From the IMG/VR virus record IMGVR_UViG_3300029899_000001, positions 1 through 27,554 of that record: a stretch of 27,554 bases of DNA; one strand, 5' to 3'. The position numbers and the translations under genes are program-made. Position 1 is the stretch's first letter, and every line of letters begins with the position of its first letter. Source of the stretch: a virus. Positions 5,774 to 12,670 of the stretch are shown here, piece after piece. Below the pieces are notes generated by a model that made no database searches, was not told the origin of the DNA, and saw nothing but the letters and a program-made list of their open reading frames with translations.

Positions 5774-5813
5774 TATTTGTAGTAATAAATAATTTATTTC
5801 ACTAATAATGAAA

Positions 5814-6182
5814 CTATGCCGATAATTTCACTTTTTTTGAAACATTCCTACTATTCTTAAAGCAGGCATTGCTACAGTGCTGCCTGGCATTGAATCTGGA
5901 AGTACACTCCTTGCGTATCGGGTATTTGCCTTCAACCCTGATAATGTTTTTGGTAAAATACTTATTGCAGGCTATGCACAGCTTATATTCAGAAGCAAAG
6001 ATTACCTTTTCAGTTTTTGCTTCTTTCAGGTATCGCTTCTTATCCCTGCACTGAGCTGAGCAGTATTTGCGCCTTTTAAAATCCCCCCAGTTTTCAATAT
6101 TGCCTGTATTGGTTAACTGTCTGGTATATTCTTTGCCACATACCAGGCATTCTTTAAATGGCTGTTCTATAAGATCAATCAT
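5814..6182 (-). CDS. duplicated four-cysteine zinc-finger protein
   Basis: Two similar zinc-binding units, numbered from an upstream methionine at 6197: C17-x2-C20 with C46-x3-C50 (ECLVCGKEY, KYCSAQCRDKKR) and C74-x2-C77 with C108-x3-C112 (KLCIACNKYF, QHCSNACFKN). Both have the form CxxC, then CSxxC followed by basic residues, like treble-clef fingers of many phage proteins; an internal duplication is likely. Nucleic-acid binding is inferred. The start is set at ATG 6182 (Met6 of the longer frame to 6197) because a TACATTTG -7 element at 6187-6194 would start RNA at about that base. It is divergent from the exported-protein gene at 6251. Confidence 0.7.
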   Translation of the reverse strand: MIDLIEQPFKECLVCGKEYTRQLTNTGNIENWGDFKRRKYCSAQCRDKKRYLKEAKTEKVIFASEYKLCIACNKYFTKNIIRVEGKYPIRKECTSRFNARQHCSNACFKNSRNVSKKVKLSA

Positions 6183-6186
6183 ATCG

Positions 6187-6194
6187 CAAATGTA
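6187..6194 (-). promoter_or_regulatory. -7 element (TACATTTG) for the zinc-finger gene
   Basis: A TAnnTTTG match on the minus strand that would start RNA at or next to ATG 6182, a leaderless transcript. The -33 position overlaps the divergent promoter and has no TTTG. Confidence 0.4.
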
Positions 6195-6213
6195 CATATT
6201 TACGGTAATACTC

Positions 6214-6245
6214 TTTGTATATGGACGATAATTTAAGTATATTTG
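6214..6245 (+). promoter_or_regulatory. promoter of the exported protein gene (TTTG-N20-TATATTTG)
   Basis: TTTG at 6214-6217, a 20-base spacer and TATATTTG at 6238-6245. The expected RNA start, 5-7 bases further on, coincides with ATG 6251, so the messenger is predicted to be leaderless. It also excludes the in-frame ATG at 6215 as the start, since that lies within the -33 element. Confidence 0.7.
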
Positions 6246-6250
6246 TTACA

Positions 6251-8596
6251 ATGAAACAAGCCCTTAAACTATTGCTAAGCCTGGTATTAATACTATCTAC
6301 AGGCTCACTATTAGCACAGACAACATTCACATTTACCCTAAGTAATTCTTTTCGCACATCGGCAGGTGTGTTCAAAACAGACGGCACACTGATAAGGGCT
6401 TTATGGAAAGATGTTACTTACCCACAGGGAACATTCACCTCTACCTGGGATAACAAAGATGATATTGGCGCAGTTGCTCCCGCAGGGAACTATCAGATAA
6501 AAGTACTCTACCATAACATGCAGTATGTATGGGACGGCTCAATAGGTCAAACATCAACATTACCAATGGGTCCTCATACTTATAAAGGCTATATAACATT
6601 TCAAAGTTTTGCTGCTTGTGATACAGCCATATTTTTTAGTAACGGATATAATGAGATGGTTTATGACCTTCATTGGTTTCCAAAATCAAATACTGGTAAC
6701 CCTACAGGTTTTTTTAATTCAGATAATTTTACGGCAATAGGTCTGGTAGCAACAGACGGTATACTTTTATATGCTGCCGATAATCAAGGAGGGTATGGTT
6801 CAACTGGTTTAAAAACATCTTTTATATTTGCTACAAAAGTAATAGATAAAAGCCTTAACATATTTCCTACAGGCACAGTAATGAAACTTAATGGTTTTAG
6901 AAGTATTATTTATAATGGTATAGACGTAGATACTACTTCATCAACAACAGTACCTATGGGGCCTTCAAACCCGCATGTATTTAATCAGAACGGTGCATCA
7001 GGACTGGCTGTACAGGTAACAGGAAATTTGCTTGCCGTAAGCCATTTTACAGCAAACCAAATACGGTTATTTAATAAGACCACTGGCGCACTGCTATCAA
7101 CAATAACAGCTACAGCACCAGGTCATATATCTTTTTCATCAGAAGGTGACCTGTGGGCAATCGTAAACGGTAACGTAGTAAGATATACTAACCCTGGCAC
7201 AGCACCTGTAATAGCTACAACCATAGCAAGCCTTCAAAGACCATTATCAGTATGCGTAGACCCTGTAAATCCAAACGTTGTTATGGTAGCAGACGGTGGA
7301 ACAAGCCAGCAAGTAAAAGCCTTTGACAAACTTGGAAACACTCTATGGACATTAGGAGAATACAATGCTTATCCTTTAGGAGGTACACAAGTACGTAATG
7401 ATAAGTTCTGGTTCTATGATGGTGGTATGGGTGAAAAAGCATTTGTCTGTATAGTTAAAGATCATACTTTCTGGGTATCTGACCCATTTAATCATAGGGT
7501 ATTACATTTTAGCGGTGGCATACCTACTTATATTGATCAGATTATAACACAACCTGCAAATTATGGTATGGGTATAGATGCTAATGACCCAACTAGAATA
7601 TTTAATGGCTATCAAGAATTTTCAGTAGACTATACTAAGCCACTAGCACAAAGCTGGACGTATGTAAAAAACTGGTCTGCTAATTTAGATAAAATTCAAA
7701 GTACAGTATTTACAGCAGGTATCAGACAAATGGTAACAGATGCTGCGTCAGGAAAAACATTTGGCATATCTAAAGTAAATAGTACTAGTTCACTTATTGT
7801 TTTACCTAATGACAGAACATCAAACATTAAATTTACAGGAGAATTATTAGGCAATATTCCAAATTATTTGACAACATTAAATAAAGATTTATCTATAACG
7901 CTTGCTCCTAACTATGGTGCAAATGGTACAACTGTAACATGGCTAAAATATCCAATACCTACTATTGATACATCAGGTAAATTTACTTATGGAACTTCAT
8001 CAGTTATTGCATCAGCAGTAGAGATAGGCTCAGACCCACTACCAAATGCACCTGCTTTTACAGATGATCATGCTTATATATCAAGCAGTAATATTCTTGT
8101 CAGCTATAACACAGCAAATTCTAATAAAATGTGGCATGTAGGAGGAATAAGTATTGGTGGCACACAGTGGTTATGGAAGTCAGGACGTGTAGGAGCATTA
8201 AACCGTAAGGGTGCTTATGATTTAGATCATGGTTCAAGTTATCAGGGAGATGTTGTAAATGTTCAGGGAAGGAATATAGTATGTGGTTTTCATGGTGAGT
8301 TCTGGATGCAGGCACAGGCAGGACAATTTATGCACTACTATGATGACGGGCTATTTGTTGGCGAATTTGGCAACAGTAGCTATGGTTATTATTTTTCAAC
8401 TGGCGATATTCCTGGGTTTGCAGGTAATGGGTTTTCTGCTGTTATGTGTACTGTAAATGGTGAAGTATACCTATGGGTGAATGATGAAAGCTGTAATGGA
8501 CCTCAGCGGTGGCATCTGGTGGGAGCAAACAATATCCACGAACAGGCAGCAACAATTACACTTAATGGTAGTGGCACATTATCTTTTTTGAATTAA
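6251..8596 (+). CDS. exported beta-propeller / FlgD-Ig-like surface protein (781 aa)
   Basis: The product starts MKQALKLLLSLVLILSTGSL then LAQ, a textbook Sec signal peptide cut after Ala-Gln or just before TTF, so it leaves the cytoplasm. The N-terminal 80 mature residues have the FlgD-like Ig pattern (DGTLIRALW, then GTFTSTWDNKDDIG, then PAGNYQIKVLY). The middle has NHL-like beta-propeller strands (PLSVCVDPVNPNVVMVADGG, then VKAFDKLGNTLWTLGEYNAY, then WVSDPFNHRVLHF). No type IX secretion C-terminal domain is evident. Phage virion proteins normally lack signal peptides, so this is probably cargo that changes the host surface, for example an adhesin, glycan binder or exclusion factor. It is a plus-strand gene between minus-strand neighbours with its own promoter, as expected for a moron. 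Start chosen from signal peptide and promoter. Confidence 0.8.
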   Translation: MKQALKLLLSLVLILSTGSLLAQTTFTFTLSNSFRTSAGVFKTDGTLIRALWKDVTYPQGTFTSTWDNKDDIGAVAPAGNYQIKVLYHNMQYVWDGSIGQTSTLPMGPHTYKGYITFQSFAACDTAIFFSNGYNEMVYDLHWFPKSNTGNPTGFFNSDNFTAIGLVATDGILLYAADNQGGYGSTGLKTSFIFATKVIDKSLNIFPTGTVMKLNGFRSIIYNGIDVDTTSSTTVPMGPSNPHVFNQNGASGLAVQVTGNLLAVSHFTANQIRLFNKTTGALLSTITATAPGHISFSSEGDLWAIVNGNVVRYTNPGTAPVIATTIASLQRPLSVCVDPVNPNVVMVADGGTSQQVKAFDKLGNTLWTLGEYNAYPLGGTQVRNDKFWFYDGGMGEKAFVCIVKDHTFWVSDPFNHRVLHFSGGIPTYIDQIITQPANYGMGIDANDPTRIFNGYQEFSVDYTKPLAQSWTYVKNWSANLDKIQSTVFTAGIRQMVTDAASGKTFGISKVNSTSSLIVLPNDRTSNIKFTGELLGNIPNYLTTLNKDLSITLAPNYGANGTTVTWLKYPIPTIDTSGKFTYGTSSVIASAVEIGSDPLPNAPAFTDDHAYISSSNILVSYNTANSNKMWHVGGISIGGTQWLWKSGRVGALNRKGAYDLDHGSSYQGDVVNVQGRNIVCGFHGEFWMQAQAGQFMHYYDDGLFVGEFGNSSYGYYFSTGDIPGFAGNGFSAVMCTVNGEVYLWVNDESCNGPQRWHLVGANNIHEQAATITLNGSGTLSFLN

Positions 8597-8615
8597 ACAC
8601 AAGTAGAATATTACT

Positions 8616-8849
8616 ATGAAACGAATTTCAGAAGTAAGTACATTTAAAGATATTGAGAAACTAGAAAAGGCTATAAGCGTACTATTAGAATATAGTGTTA
8701 TAGCTGATAATGATATTAAACTTATCTGGGCTAAAGAACAGATTGCCTATATAAAAAATAAGTTATGTGATAAATATTGGAATAGGTGTATAGATATTAT
8801 GGAAAAAAACGAACCTAAAAATGATCTTAAGGATGATTCACAGGAGTAG
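8616..8849 (+). CDS. hypothetical helical protein (77 aa)
   Basis: Lies 19 bases after the exported protein and is probably co-transcribed. The product starts MKRISEVSTFKDIEKLEKAI and is predicted helical, with a charged tail (MEKNEPKNDLKDDSQE). No signal peptide, so it stays in the cytoplasm. Its last 23 bases overlap the convergent gene at 8827-9222. Not recognised. Confidence 0.6.
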   Translation: MKRISEVSTFKDIEKLEKAISVLLEYSVIADNDIKLIWAKEQIAYIKNKLCDKYWNRCIDIMEKNEPKNDLKDDSQE

Positions 8850-9222
8850 CTCTTAGTGCCAAAATATTTGCCAGCAGTGTAGGGAAGTCTAGCCCCAAGA
8901 AGTCTGATGAAGCTGATTCTGTCCAATATCCTGTAGGATTAGTGTCATGGATATTTACAGGCTTAAATGAAATGGTATCATTGTAACAGCGGTAGGTGAT
9001 ATATCGGTCTATGTAAACAGGCACTCCTGCAACAACGTTATCTCTTATATGCTCCTTTAAGTCGAAGGTAACAACATACCCGAACCCTTGCTGAACAGAT
9101 GCAGGGTTAGCATATATCTGCACTCCATTGCCGTTGTCACCAACAAGTGACCAGGTCTGCGATTTTATATGTGCCGAAATAAAAAATAGGGATATAAGTG
9201 GTAGGAATTTAAAGTATCTCAT
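8827..9222 (-). CDS. exported surface-adhesin-E-like protein (131 aa)
   Basis: A Sec signal peptide (MRYFKFLPLISLFFISAHIK, cut near S-QTW) is followed by a small beta-sandwich-like domain. Its pattern, W-xx-VGDNGNGVQIYANPAS, a strand of alternating hydrophobics (YVVTFDL), a CYN turn and a W near the end, is like the surface-adhesin protein E family (periplasmic or outer-surface, about 110-130 residues). Similarity is by pattern only. It has its own -7 element and may be leaderless. With the 781-residue exported protein it forms a small host-surface cargo pair, encoded convergently. Confidence 0.7.
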   Translation of the reverse strand: MRYFKFLPLISLFFISAHIKSQTWSLVGDNGNGVQIYANPASVQQGFGYVVTFDLKEHIRDNVVAGVPVYIDRYITYRCYNDTISFKPVNIHDTNPTGYWTESASSDFLGLDFPTLLANILALRATPVNHP

Positions 9223-9227
9223 AATTA

Positions 9228-9235
9228 CAAATATA
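9228..9235 (-). promoter_or_regulatory. -7 element (TATATTTG) for the adhesin-E-like gene
   Basis: A perfect TAnnTTTG on the minus strand whose expected RNA start falls at ATG 9222. The -33 area is occupied by the first of two 32-bp tandem repeats, so these repeats may be regulatory sites. Confidence 0.5.
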
Positions 9236-9251
9236 CTAAACTAGAAATGCA

Positions 9252-9315
9252 CAATAAAGTTGTTAGGTTTATTGTGCATAATCCAATAAAGTTGTTAGGT
9301 TTATTGTAGATAATC
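9252..9315. repeat. two tandem 32-bp repeats, each with an internal palindrome
   Basis: Units 9252-9283 and 9284-9315 are directly adjacent and differ at only two positions (bases 25-26 of the unit). Each contains AATAAA and TTTATT as an inverted repeat around GTTGTTAGG. The first unit extends to 11-base arms, TGCACAATAAA/TTTATTGTGCA. They lie just upstream of the adhesin-E-like gene promoter and just downstream of the gene at 9324, so they may be operators or a terminator pair. No poly-T follows directly. Confidence 0.8.
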
Positions 9316-9323
9316 GGTTTAAG

Positions 9324-9593
9324 TTAAAATGGCAGGCCGTCTACTGCTTCTTTCTTGACGTATGTGTTGAGAACTATACTATGGGTATCACCATAGGTTC
9401 CTACTTCTTTGCGCTTGGTAATATCGAAGTTGATATAGCCTTTCTCATTGGTATTCTCGGCAATGAAGTCATAAAAATCTTCGGCTTTAAAGCTGATAGC
9501 AATCACTGATACTAATTCACCGTCTGTACCTTTAAATGTGCGCTCTTTAGCTGTACTCTTGGGTACATAAATTACTTTCTTTTTTTCTTCCAT
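9324..9593 (-). CDS. hypothetical protein (89 aa)
   Basis: Not recognised. It begins MEEKKKVIYVPKSTAKER and has alternating hydrophobic strands (LVSVIAISFKAEDFYDFIAE, then INFDITKRKEV, then SIVLNTYVKKEAV). This is a compact beta-rich pattern that would fit a small nucleic-acid-binding (OB-like) fold, but no signature residues prove it. It is the last gene of the minus-strand small-gene operon, followed by the 32-bp repeats. Confidence 0.6.
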   Translation of the reverse strand: MEEKKKVIYVPKSTAKERTFKGTDGELVSVIAISFKAEDFYDFIAENTNEKGYINFDITKRKEVGTYGDTHSIVLNTYVKKEAVDGLPF

Positions 9594-9604
9594 GTTATTT
9601 GTTG

Positions 9605-9763
9605 TTAATCTTCTAAAACTTCTTTTTCTTCAATCGTATAATCCCAACAATGATAAGAAGTATATTTTGTCCTATAATAATCTAAAACCTTTTCTGCACT
9701 TTCTATATTCTTGTGTAAACTATCAACAAATCCCTCTTCATCCAAAACTGCGTAGACTATCAT
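9605..9763 (-). CDS. 52-aa protein, tandem paralogue A
   Basis: Short frame from ATG 9763 to TAA 9605. The product starts MIVYAVLDEEGFVDSLHKNI and ends EEKEVLED. It aligns with the neighbouring 53-residue protein at 9777-9938 along its whole length: MIVYxVxD at the start, HK near residue 18, YxIxExExLED at the end. Shared beginning and end across tandem genes argue that both are real. Function unknown; small alpha-beta fold. Confidence 0.65.
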   Translation of the reverse strand: MIVYAVLDEEGFVDSLHKNIESAEKVLDYYRTKYTSYHCWDYTIEEKEVLED

Positions 9764-9776
9764 TTTATATTTGTTG

Positions 9777-9938
9777 TTAATCTTCTAAAATTTCTTCTTC
9801 TCCGATTACATAATTATCATAACAATCTAATTTACGTATTGCCAGTAAATTAGCTATTGCCTTTAATGCTTCATCTTGGGTCTTATGTATACTTATAGTT
9901 TCATATTTTAAATCATCACAAACTACGTATACTATCAT
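9777..9938 (-). CDS. 53-aa protein, tandem paralogue B
   Basis: Short frame from ATG 9938 to TAA 9777. The product starts MIVYVVCDDLKYETISIHKT and ends IGEEEILED, clearly related to the protein at 9605-9763, so the pair arose by tandem duplication. Both are followed by the same bases (GTTGTTAATCTTCTAAAA on the plus strand at 9601 and 9773). Function unknown. Confidence 0.65.
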   Translation of the reverse strand: MIVYVVCDDLKYETISIHKTQDEALKAIANLLAIRKLDCYDNYVIGEEEILED

Positions 9939-10033
9939 TTTCTATTATTTTCTTGACTAAAGGTACTGAATATCAGTGATATTATGAAATTTAATTACAT
10001 ATTTAAGCGTATAGCTTTAATTTATTTCAACTT

Positions 10034-10086
10034 TTTAAAGTCATAGCTTTATAAATATTACTGCGAGTTCTGCAAAAAACCAAATT
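10034..10086. repeat. 53-bp direct repeat, copy A
   Basis: 51 of 53 bases match 10755-10807. Here the repeat covers the last codons and the trailer of the gene at 10058-10558 and is read there as QFGFLQNSQ. In copy B it is read in another frame as the C terminus of a membrane protein. A gene fragment has therefore been pasted onto an unrelated gene. Confidence 0.85.
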
Positions 10087-10558
10087 GGTGGTTCCTGCGA
10101 TATTTATAATATTCATAACTATCAGTTGGGTCTTGCTGCAATAAGTCAAACCTATTTTTAAATTGTTTTGCATATTCAAAACCTGAATTAAATGCTGAAT
10201 GTTCAACATCTTCTACATCATCAGGACCAATTTCTAAAAAGTTATTTGGAAATTGTGATAAATCAATCATTCTTCCCCTAATTTTAAATTCACCATTATT
10301 ATATGTAAGACCTACATTTCTTTGATCTTGATCACCCATTTCAGGTGGTAGCAATCTAATACATATATATTTTTTATGGTTTGCCTTTTTTTCCATAAAA
10401 TTCTTATTTACACGATTTTCTTCAAATTGAACGGCATAGTTAAGTACCCAAAGTAATTGCATAGTATAAGGGCTTTTATAATCATCTTCTAGGTTAATTT
10501 CTCTTTCTAAAGAATTACGAACTTGATCTCTTTGATATTCAATATCTGTTAGTTTCAT
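10058..10558 (-). CDS. hypothetical protein (166 aa) with borrowed C terminus
   Basis: Soluble, charged, 166 residues. It starts MKLTDIEYQRDQVRNSLERE, has a basic stretch (NKNFMEKKANHKKYICIRLL) and a helical C-terminal part (SAFNSGFEYAKQFKNRFDLL). No known family. The last nine codons come from a repeat shared with the membrane-protein gene at 10762 but in a different frame, so the original 3' end was replaced. It starts with a 4-base ATGA overlap after the 56-residue gene at 10555-10725. Confidence 0.65.
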   Translation of the reverse strand: MKLTDIEYQRDQVRNSLEREINLEDDYKSPYTMQLLWVLNYAVQFEENRVNKNFMEKKANHKKYICIRLLPPEMGDQDQRNVGLTYNNGEFKIRGRMIDLSQFPNNFLEIGPDDVEDVEHSAFNSGFEYAKQFKNRFDLLQQDPTDSYEYYKYRRNHQFGFLQNSQ

Positions 10559-10725
10559 TTATTTTTTATTATGTTAGTATTTAAATTTTGATTTTCCAAG
10601 TATTCTTTTATCATACTTTGTATTTCATTATATTCTGGTGCTGCATTTTCGTACATAAAATCTTCAGCAAGATAATTCTTGCGCTTTAAATAAAATTTGT
10701 ATTGCTCTTCTGATGTTATTTTCAT
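10555..10725 (-). CDS. hypothetical 56-aa protein
   Basis: Short frame from ATG 10725 to TGA 10555, overlapping the next start by 4 bases. The product starts MKITSEEQYKFYLKRKNYLA and is charged and helical. The beginning (ITSEEQYKFYLKR) is like the short helical N-terminal part of some HigA-type antitoxin proteins, but the HTH is absent. The ATGA coupling is the main reason for calling it. Confidence 0.55.
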   Translation of the reverse strand: MKITSEEQYKFYLKRKNYLAEDFMYENAAPEYNEIQSMIKEYLENQNLNTNIIKNK

Positions 10726-10754
10726 GGTCTATTTTTTATAATCATAATTTGTTA

Positions 10755-10807
10755 TTTAAAATCATAGTTTTATAAATATTACTGCGAGTTCTGCAAAAAA
10801 CCAAATT
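10755..10807. repeat. 53-bp direct repeat, copy B
   Basis: Partner of 10034-10086, lying over the 3' end of the membrane-protein gene at 10762-11007 (C terminus WFFAELAVIFIKL). The first 25 bases of the same neighbourhood (10751-10775) also recur at 11013-11037 with one mismatch, so this part of the operon has been shuffled more than once. Confidence 0.85.
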
Positions 10808-11007
10808 ATTGATTCTAGTATAATTACATGAATTAATATATATACTATACCTGGAAGTTCCATTATAAAATCTATCCTTCTACTATGATCTTTTAGAGTC
10901 CAGTATATATTATGAAATATGTATAATATGGCAATACATAAACTTATTAATCCTATAACACCAATAGGGCTAATAAGAAAATTTAATAATTTTACATTAC
11001 TGATCAT
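10762..11007 (-). CDS. two-helix membrane protein (81 aa), paralogue of 12176-12418
   Basis: Two hydrophobic segments: one in the first 35 residues (SPIGVIGLISLCIAILYIFH), and one near the C terminus (IVYILIHVIILESIIWFFAE). They are joined by a loop with IYWTLKDHSRR. It shares SPIGxIGLxSL, IYWxLKDxS and LESII with the protein at 12176-12418, so they are paralogues in the same operon. It starts with a 4-base overlap after 11004-11411. Inner-membrane location is predicted; function unknown. Confidence 0.65.
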   Translation of the reverse strand: MISNVKLLNFLISPIGVIGLISLCIAILYIFHNIYWTLKDHSRRIDFIMELPGIVYILIHVIILESIIWFFAELAVIFIKL

Positions 11008-11411
11008 AATTCGTTATTTAAAATCATAGCTTTATAATTCTCATACAGGTCATCTATACTTGTGAACCTACAAGTATTACATAGTCCAGTTGTAAAAGCT
11101 TTCTTTTCAATAGCGTTTACTTCTTCCTGTGTGTAGGTACGTTCAGTAGGCTGAGATACTTTAATCTGTTCTTCTACTCTTTTTAACATTTTTACATATT
11201 TGTCAATATTTTTTTGTTGAAATTCAAATGAATTATTTGCTAAACCCATTCCATTCCACATAGCATCTATTATATCTTTTTCAGTGTATAATTTGTCGCT
11301 TATTTCCATTGTTTGGTTTTTTATATTTGTGTGATTAAAAATAGGTTCAGTAGGCTGAGATACTTTCATGCGCTCTATGCCGTCAACTATTATGTTAGCC
11401 ATTGTTTTCAT
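11004..11411 (-). CDS. composite hypothetical protein (135 aa)
   Basis: Looks assembled from pieces of its neighbours. Residues 4-22 (MANIIVDGIERMKVSQPTE) copy the N terminus of the gene at 11408-11848. Residues 35-80 (MEISDKLYTEKDIIDAMWNG onward) match the whole 52-residue protein at 11830-11988. KVSQPTE occurs twice (16-22 and 84-90). The C-terminal part has a single CNTC. A second start at Met35 is plausible because the bases before it have the A-rich leader typical of this genome. Function unknown. Confidence 0.6.
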   Translation of the reverse strand: MKTMANIIVDGIERMKVSQPTEPIFNHTNIKNQTMEISDKLYTEKDIIDAMWNGMGLANNSFEFQQKNIDKYVKMLKRVEEQIKVSQPTERTYTQEEVNAIEKKAFTTGLCNTCRFTSIDDLYENYKAMILNNEL

Positions 11412-11848
11412 TTAAATAATAAGTAAAGTCTTTCTTTAAACTTTTCAATACAAATTTTTATTAATTCTCTGTTGTTAAAAATTATTAGATCTGGAAGCTT
11501 ATAATCTTGTGATAAATAATAATCTGTCCATTCATTTTTTTTTCTGTCATAACATAAATGGCAAGGGTCATTTTCAACTGCCTTCATGTTAAGTTCAAAA
11601 ACAAGGTCTTTAATTTCTACTATTAATAATCTTTTATCTAGTTCAATTTTAGCTTGTTCTTCTTCCTTATAAACATTTCCAAATTTGTAATTTAAGTTAT
11701 CAAGTTCGCTATCAGTCCATATTACATGATAAACTCTATAATTTGCTTCAATAAGACAATATGTATCATCCATCTTTGGTTTCCACCTAGAATAAAGATC
11801 ACTTACACGCATATACTCTATGCCGTCAACTATGATTGTGTTAGCCAT
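11408..11848 (-). CDS. hypothetical protein (146 aa)
   Basis: Starts MANTIIVDGIEYMRVSDLYS, a short leader element also found at the beginning of the next gene. The body is mixed alpha-beta with aromatics (NYRVYHVIWTDSELD) and a CxxC at residues 96-99 (DPCHLCYDRK). A single CxxC is not enough to claim zinc binding. It overlaps both neighbours (4 and 19 bases). Not recognised. Confidence 0.6.
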   Translation of the reverse strand: MANTIIVDGIEYMRVSDLYSRWKPKMDDTYCLIEANYRVYHVIWTDSELDNLNYKFGNVYKEEEQAKIELDKRLLIVEIKDLVFELNMKAVENDPCHLCYDRKKNEWTDYYLSQDYKLPDLIIFNNRELIKICIEKFKERLYLLFK

Positions 11849-11988
11849 TTATTCTGTGCTTTTAACTGCTGTATATATTCTTCAATCTTCTCTTTCTGAT
11901 ATGCAAATGATTTATCTGCAAAGTTCAGTGCATTCCACATAGCATCTATCAGCTGCTGTTCGGTGTATATCTTGTCGTTTACTTCCAT
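11830..11988 (-). CDS. 52-aa protein, paralogue of a segment of 11004-11411
   Basis: Short frame from ATG 11988 to TAG 11830. The product starts MEVNDKIYTEQQLIDAMWNA and is a helix-rich protein. It matches residues 35-80 of the protein at 11004-11411 (MExxDKxYTExxxIDAMWNxxxxAxxSFxxQ), which is good evidence that it is translated. It overlaps the following gene by 19 bases and the preceding one by 10. Confidence 0.6.
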   Translation of the reverse strand: MEVNDKIYTEQQLIDAMWNALNFADKSFAYQKEKIEEYIQQLKAQNKWLTQS

Positions 11989-12179
11989 ACTTTCTTTATT
12001 CTATATACTAAGCAAAGTATTGATATAAAACACACAATAGTAGGTATACACCATATAATAAACAATTTAAATGTTGTTGCTGCTGTATAATTTCCAATTT
12101 TCATTATTAATACCATAACCTGCATTATTATACAAGTTGTTATCATTGTTGAAAATAATTTATCATCAAGTTTATTCAT
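11979..12179 (-). CDS. two-helix membrane protein (66 aa)
   Basis: Residues 11-26 (MITTCIIMQVMVLIMK) and 41-59 (IIWCIPTIVCFISILCLVY) are membrane helices; the ends are charged (MNKLDDK, RIKKVWK). The basic C terminus suggests a cytoplasmic tail. It begins with a 4-base overlap after the membrane protein at 12176-12418, so two small membrane proteins are co-translated. Function unknown. Confidence 0.6.
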   Translation of the reverse strand: MNKLDDKLFSTMITTCIIMQVMVLIMKIGNYTAATTFKLFIIWCIPTIVCFISILCLVYRIKKVWK

Positions 12180-12418
12180 TTTACAAGTATTGTTACGATT
12201 GATGCAAATAAAACTATTATTGACTCTAGCATGGCTATACCACTCAGTACAATCATTATAATCAGGAGTCTGGTCATAACGTTTCCCTTGTTACTAGGGT
12301 CTTTTAGATTCCAGTATATAGCGTAAGATATAAATCCTACGACAATACCCAGACTTACTAATCCTATAATCCCAATAGGACTACGTACTAAGTTTACTAA
12401 TTCTACATGTTTGCTCAT
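12176..12418 (-). CDS. membrane protein (80 aa), paralogue of 10762-11007
   Basis: Hydrophobic segments around residues 10-35 (RSPIGIIGLVSLGIVVGFIS) and 48-79 (VMTRLLIIMIVLSGIAMLES then IIVLFASIVTILV), with IYWNLKDPSN between. Shares SPIGxIGLVSL, IYWNLKD and LESII with the protein at 10762-11007. Short phage membrane proteins can act in superinfection exclusion or lysis; nothing here decides the role. Confidence 0.65.
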   Translation of the reverse strand: MSKHVELVNLVRSPIGIIGLVSLGIVVGFISYAIYWNLKDPSNKGNVMTRLLIIMIVLSGIAMLESIIVLFASIVTILVK

Positions 12419-12451
12419 AGTCTATTTTTTAGGTTCGGCTTAATAGCCTAA

Positions 12452-12670
12452 TTAAATGTTCTCATAACAAAATCCTGGTGTACTACCATCTTCCCATTCT
12501 TCTATTTCTGCTAAAACTAACTGACGAGACCATTCTATAATTAATGTCTCATAGCAACCATTAATATATTCCTCTTTTGAAAAATCACACTCAGCCTTAC
12601 TAGCAATTCTAGTATAATCATCATTTATTTTATGAATCTTATCTCTAATGAAATCTGTCTTTGCGCTCAT
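12452..12670 (-). CDS. hypothetical protein (72 aa)
   Basis: Helical, acidic, soluble. It starts MSAKTDFIRDKIHKINDDYT and contains CDFSKEEYINGCYETLIIEW. No known motif. It starts with a 4-base overlap after the DUF551-like gene at 12667-12888, so it belongs to the same coupled series. Confidence 0.55.
   Translation of the reverse strand: MSAKTDFIRDKIHKINDDYTRIASKAECDFSKEEYINGCYETLIIEWSRQLVLAEIEEWEDGSTPGFCYENI

Noticed and set aside
6175-6387. 70-residue minus-strand frame opposite the exported-protein start
   Set aside because: It lies over the signal peptide and promoter of the gene at 6251 and has no features of its own.
9252-9315. CRISPR array
   Set aside because: Only two directly adjacent repeats without spacers and no cas genes.
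10027-10209. 60-residue minus-strand frame in the repeat area
   Set aside because: Covers the same bases as the 3' part of 10058-10558 in another frame; its tail arises from the duplicated 53-bp segment.
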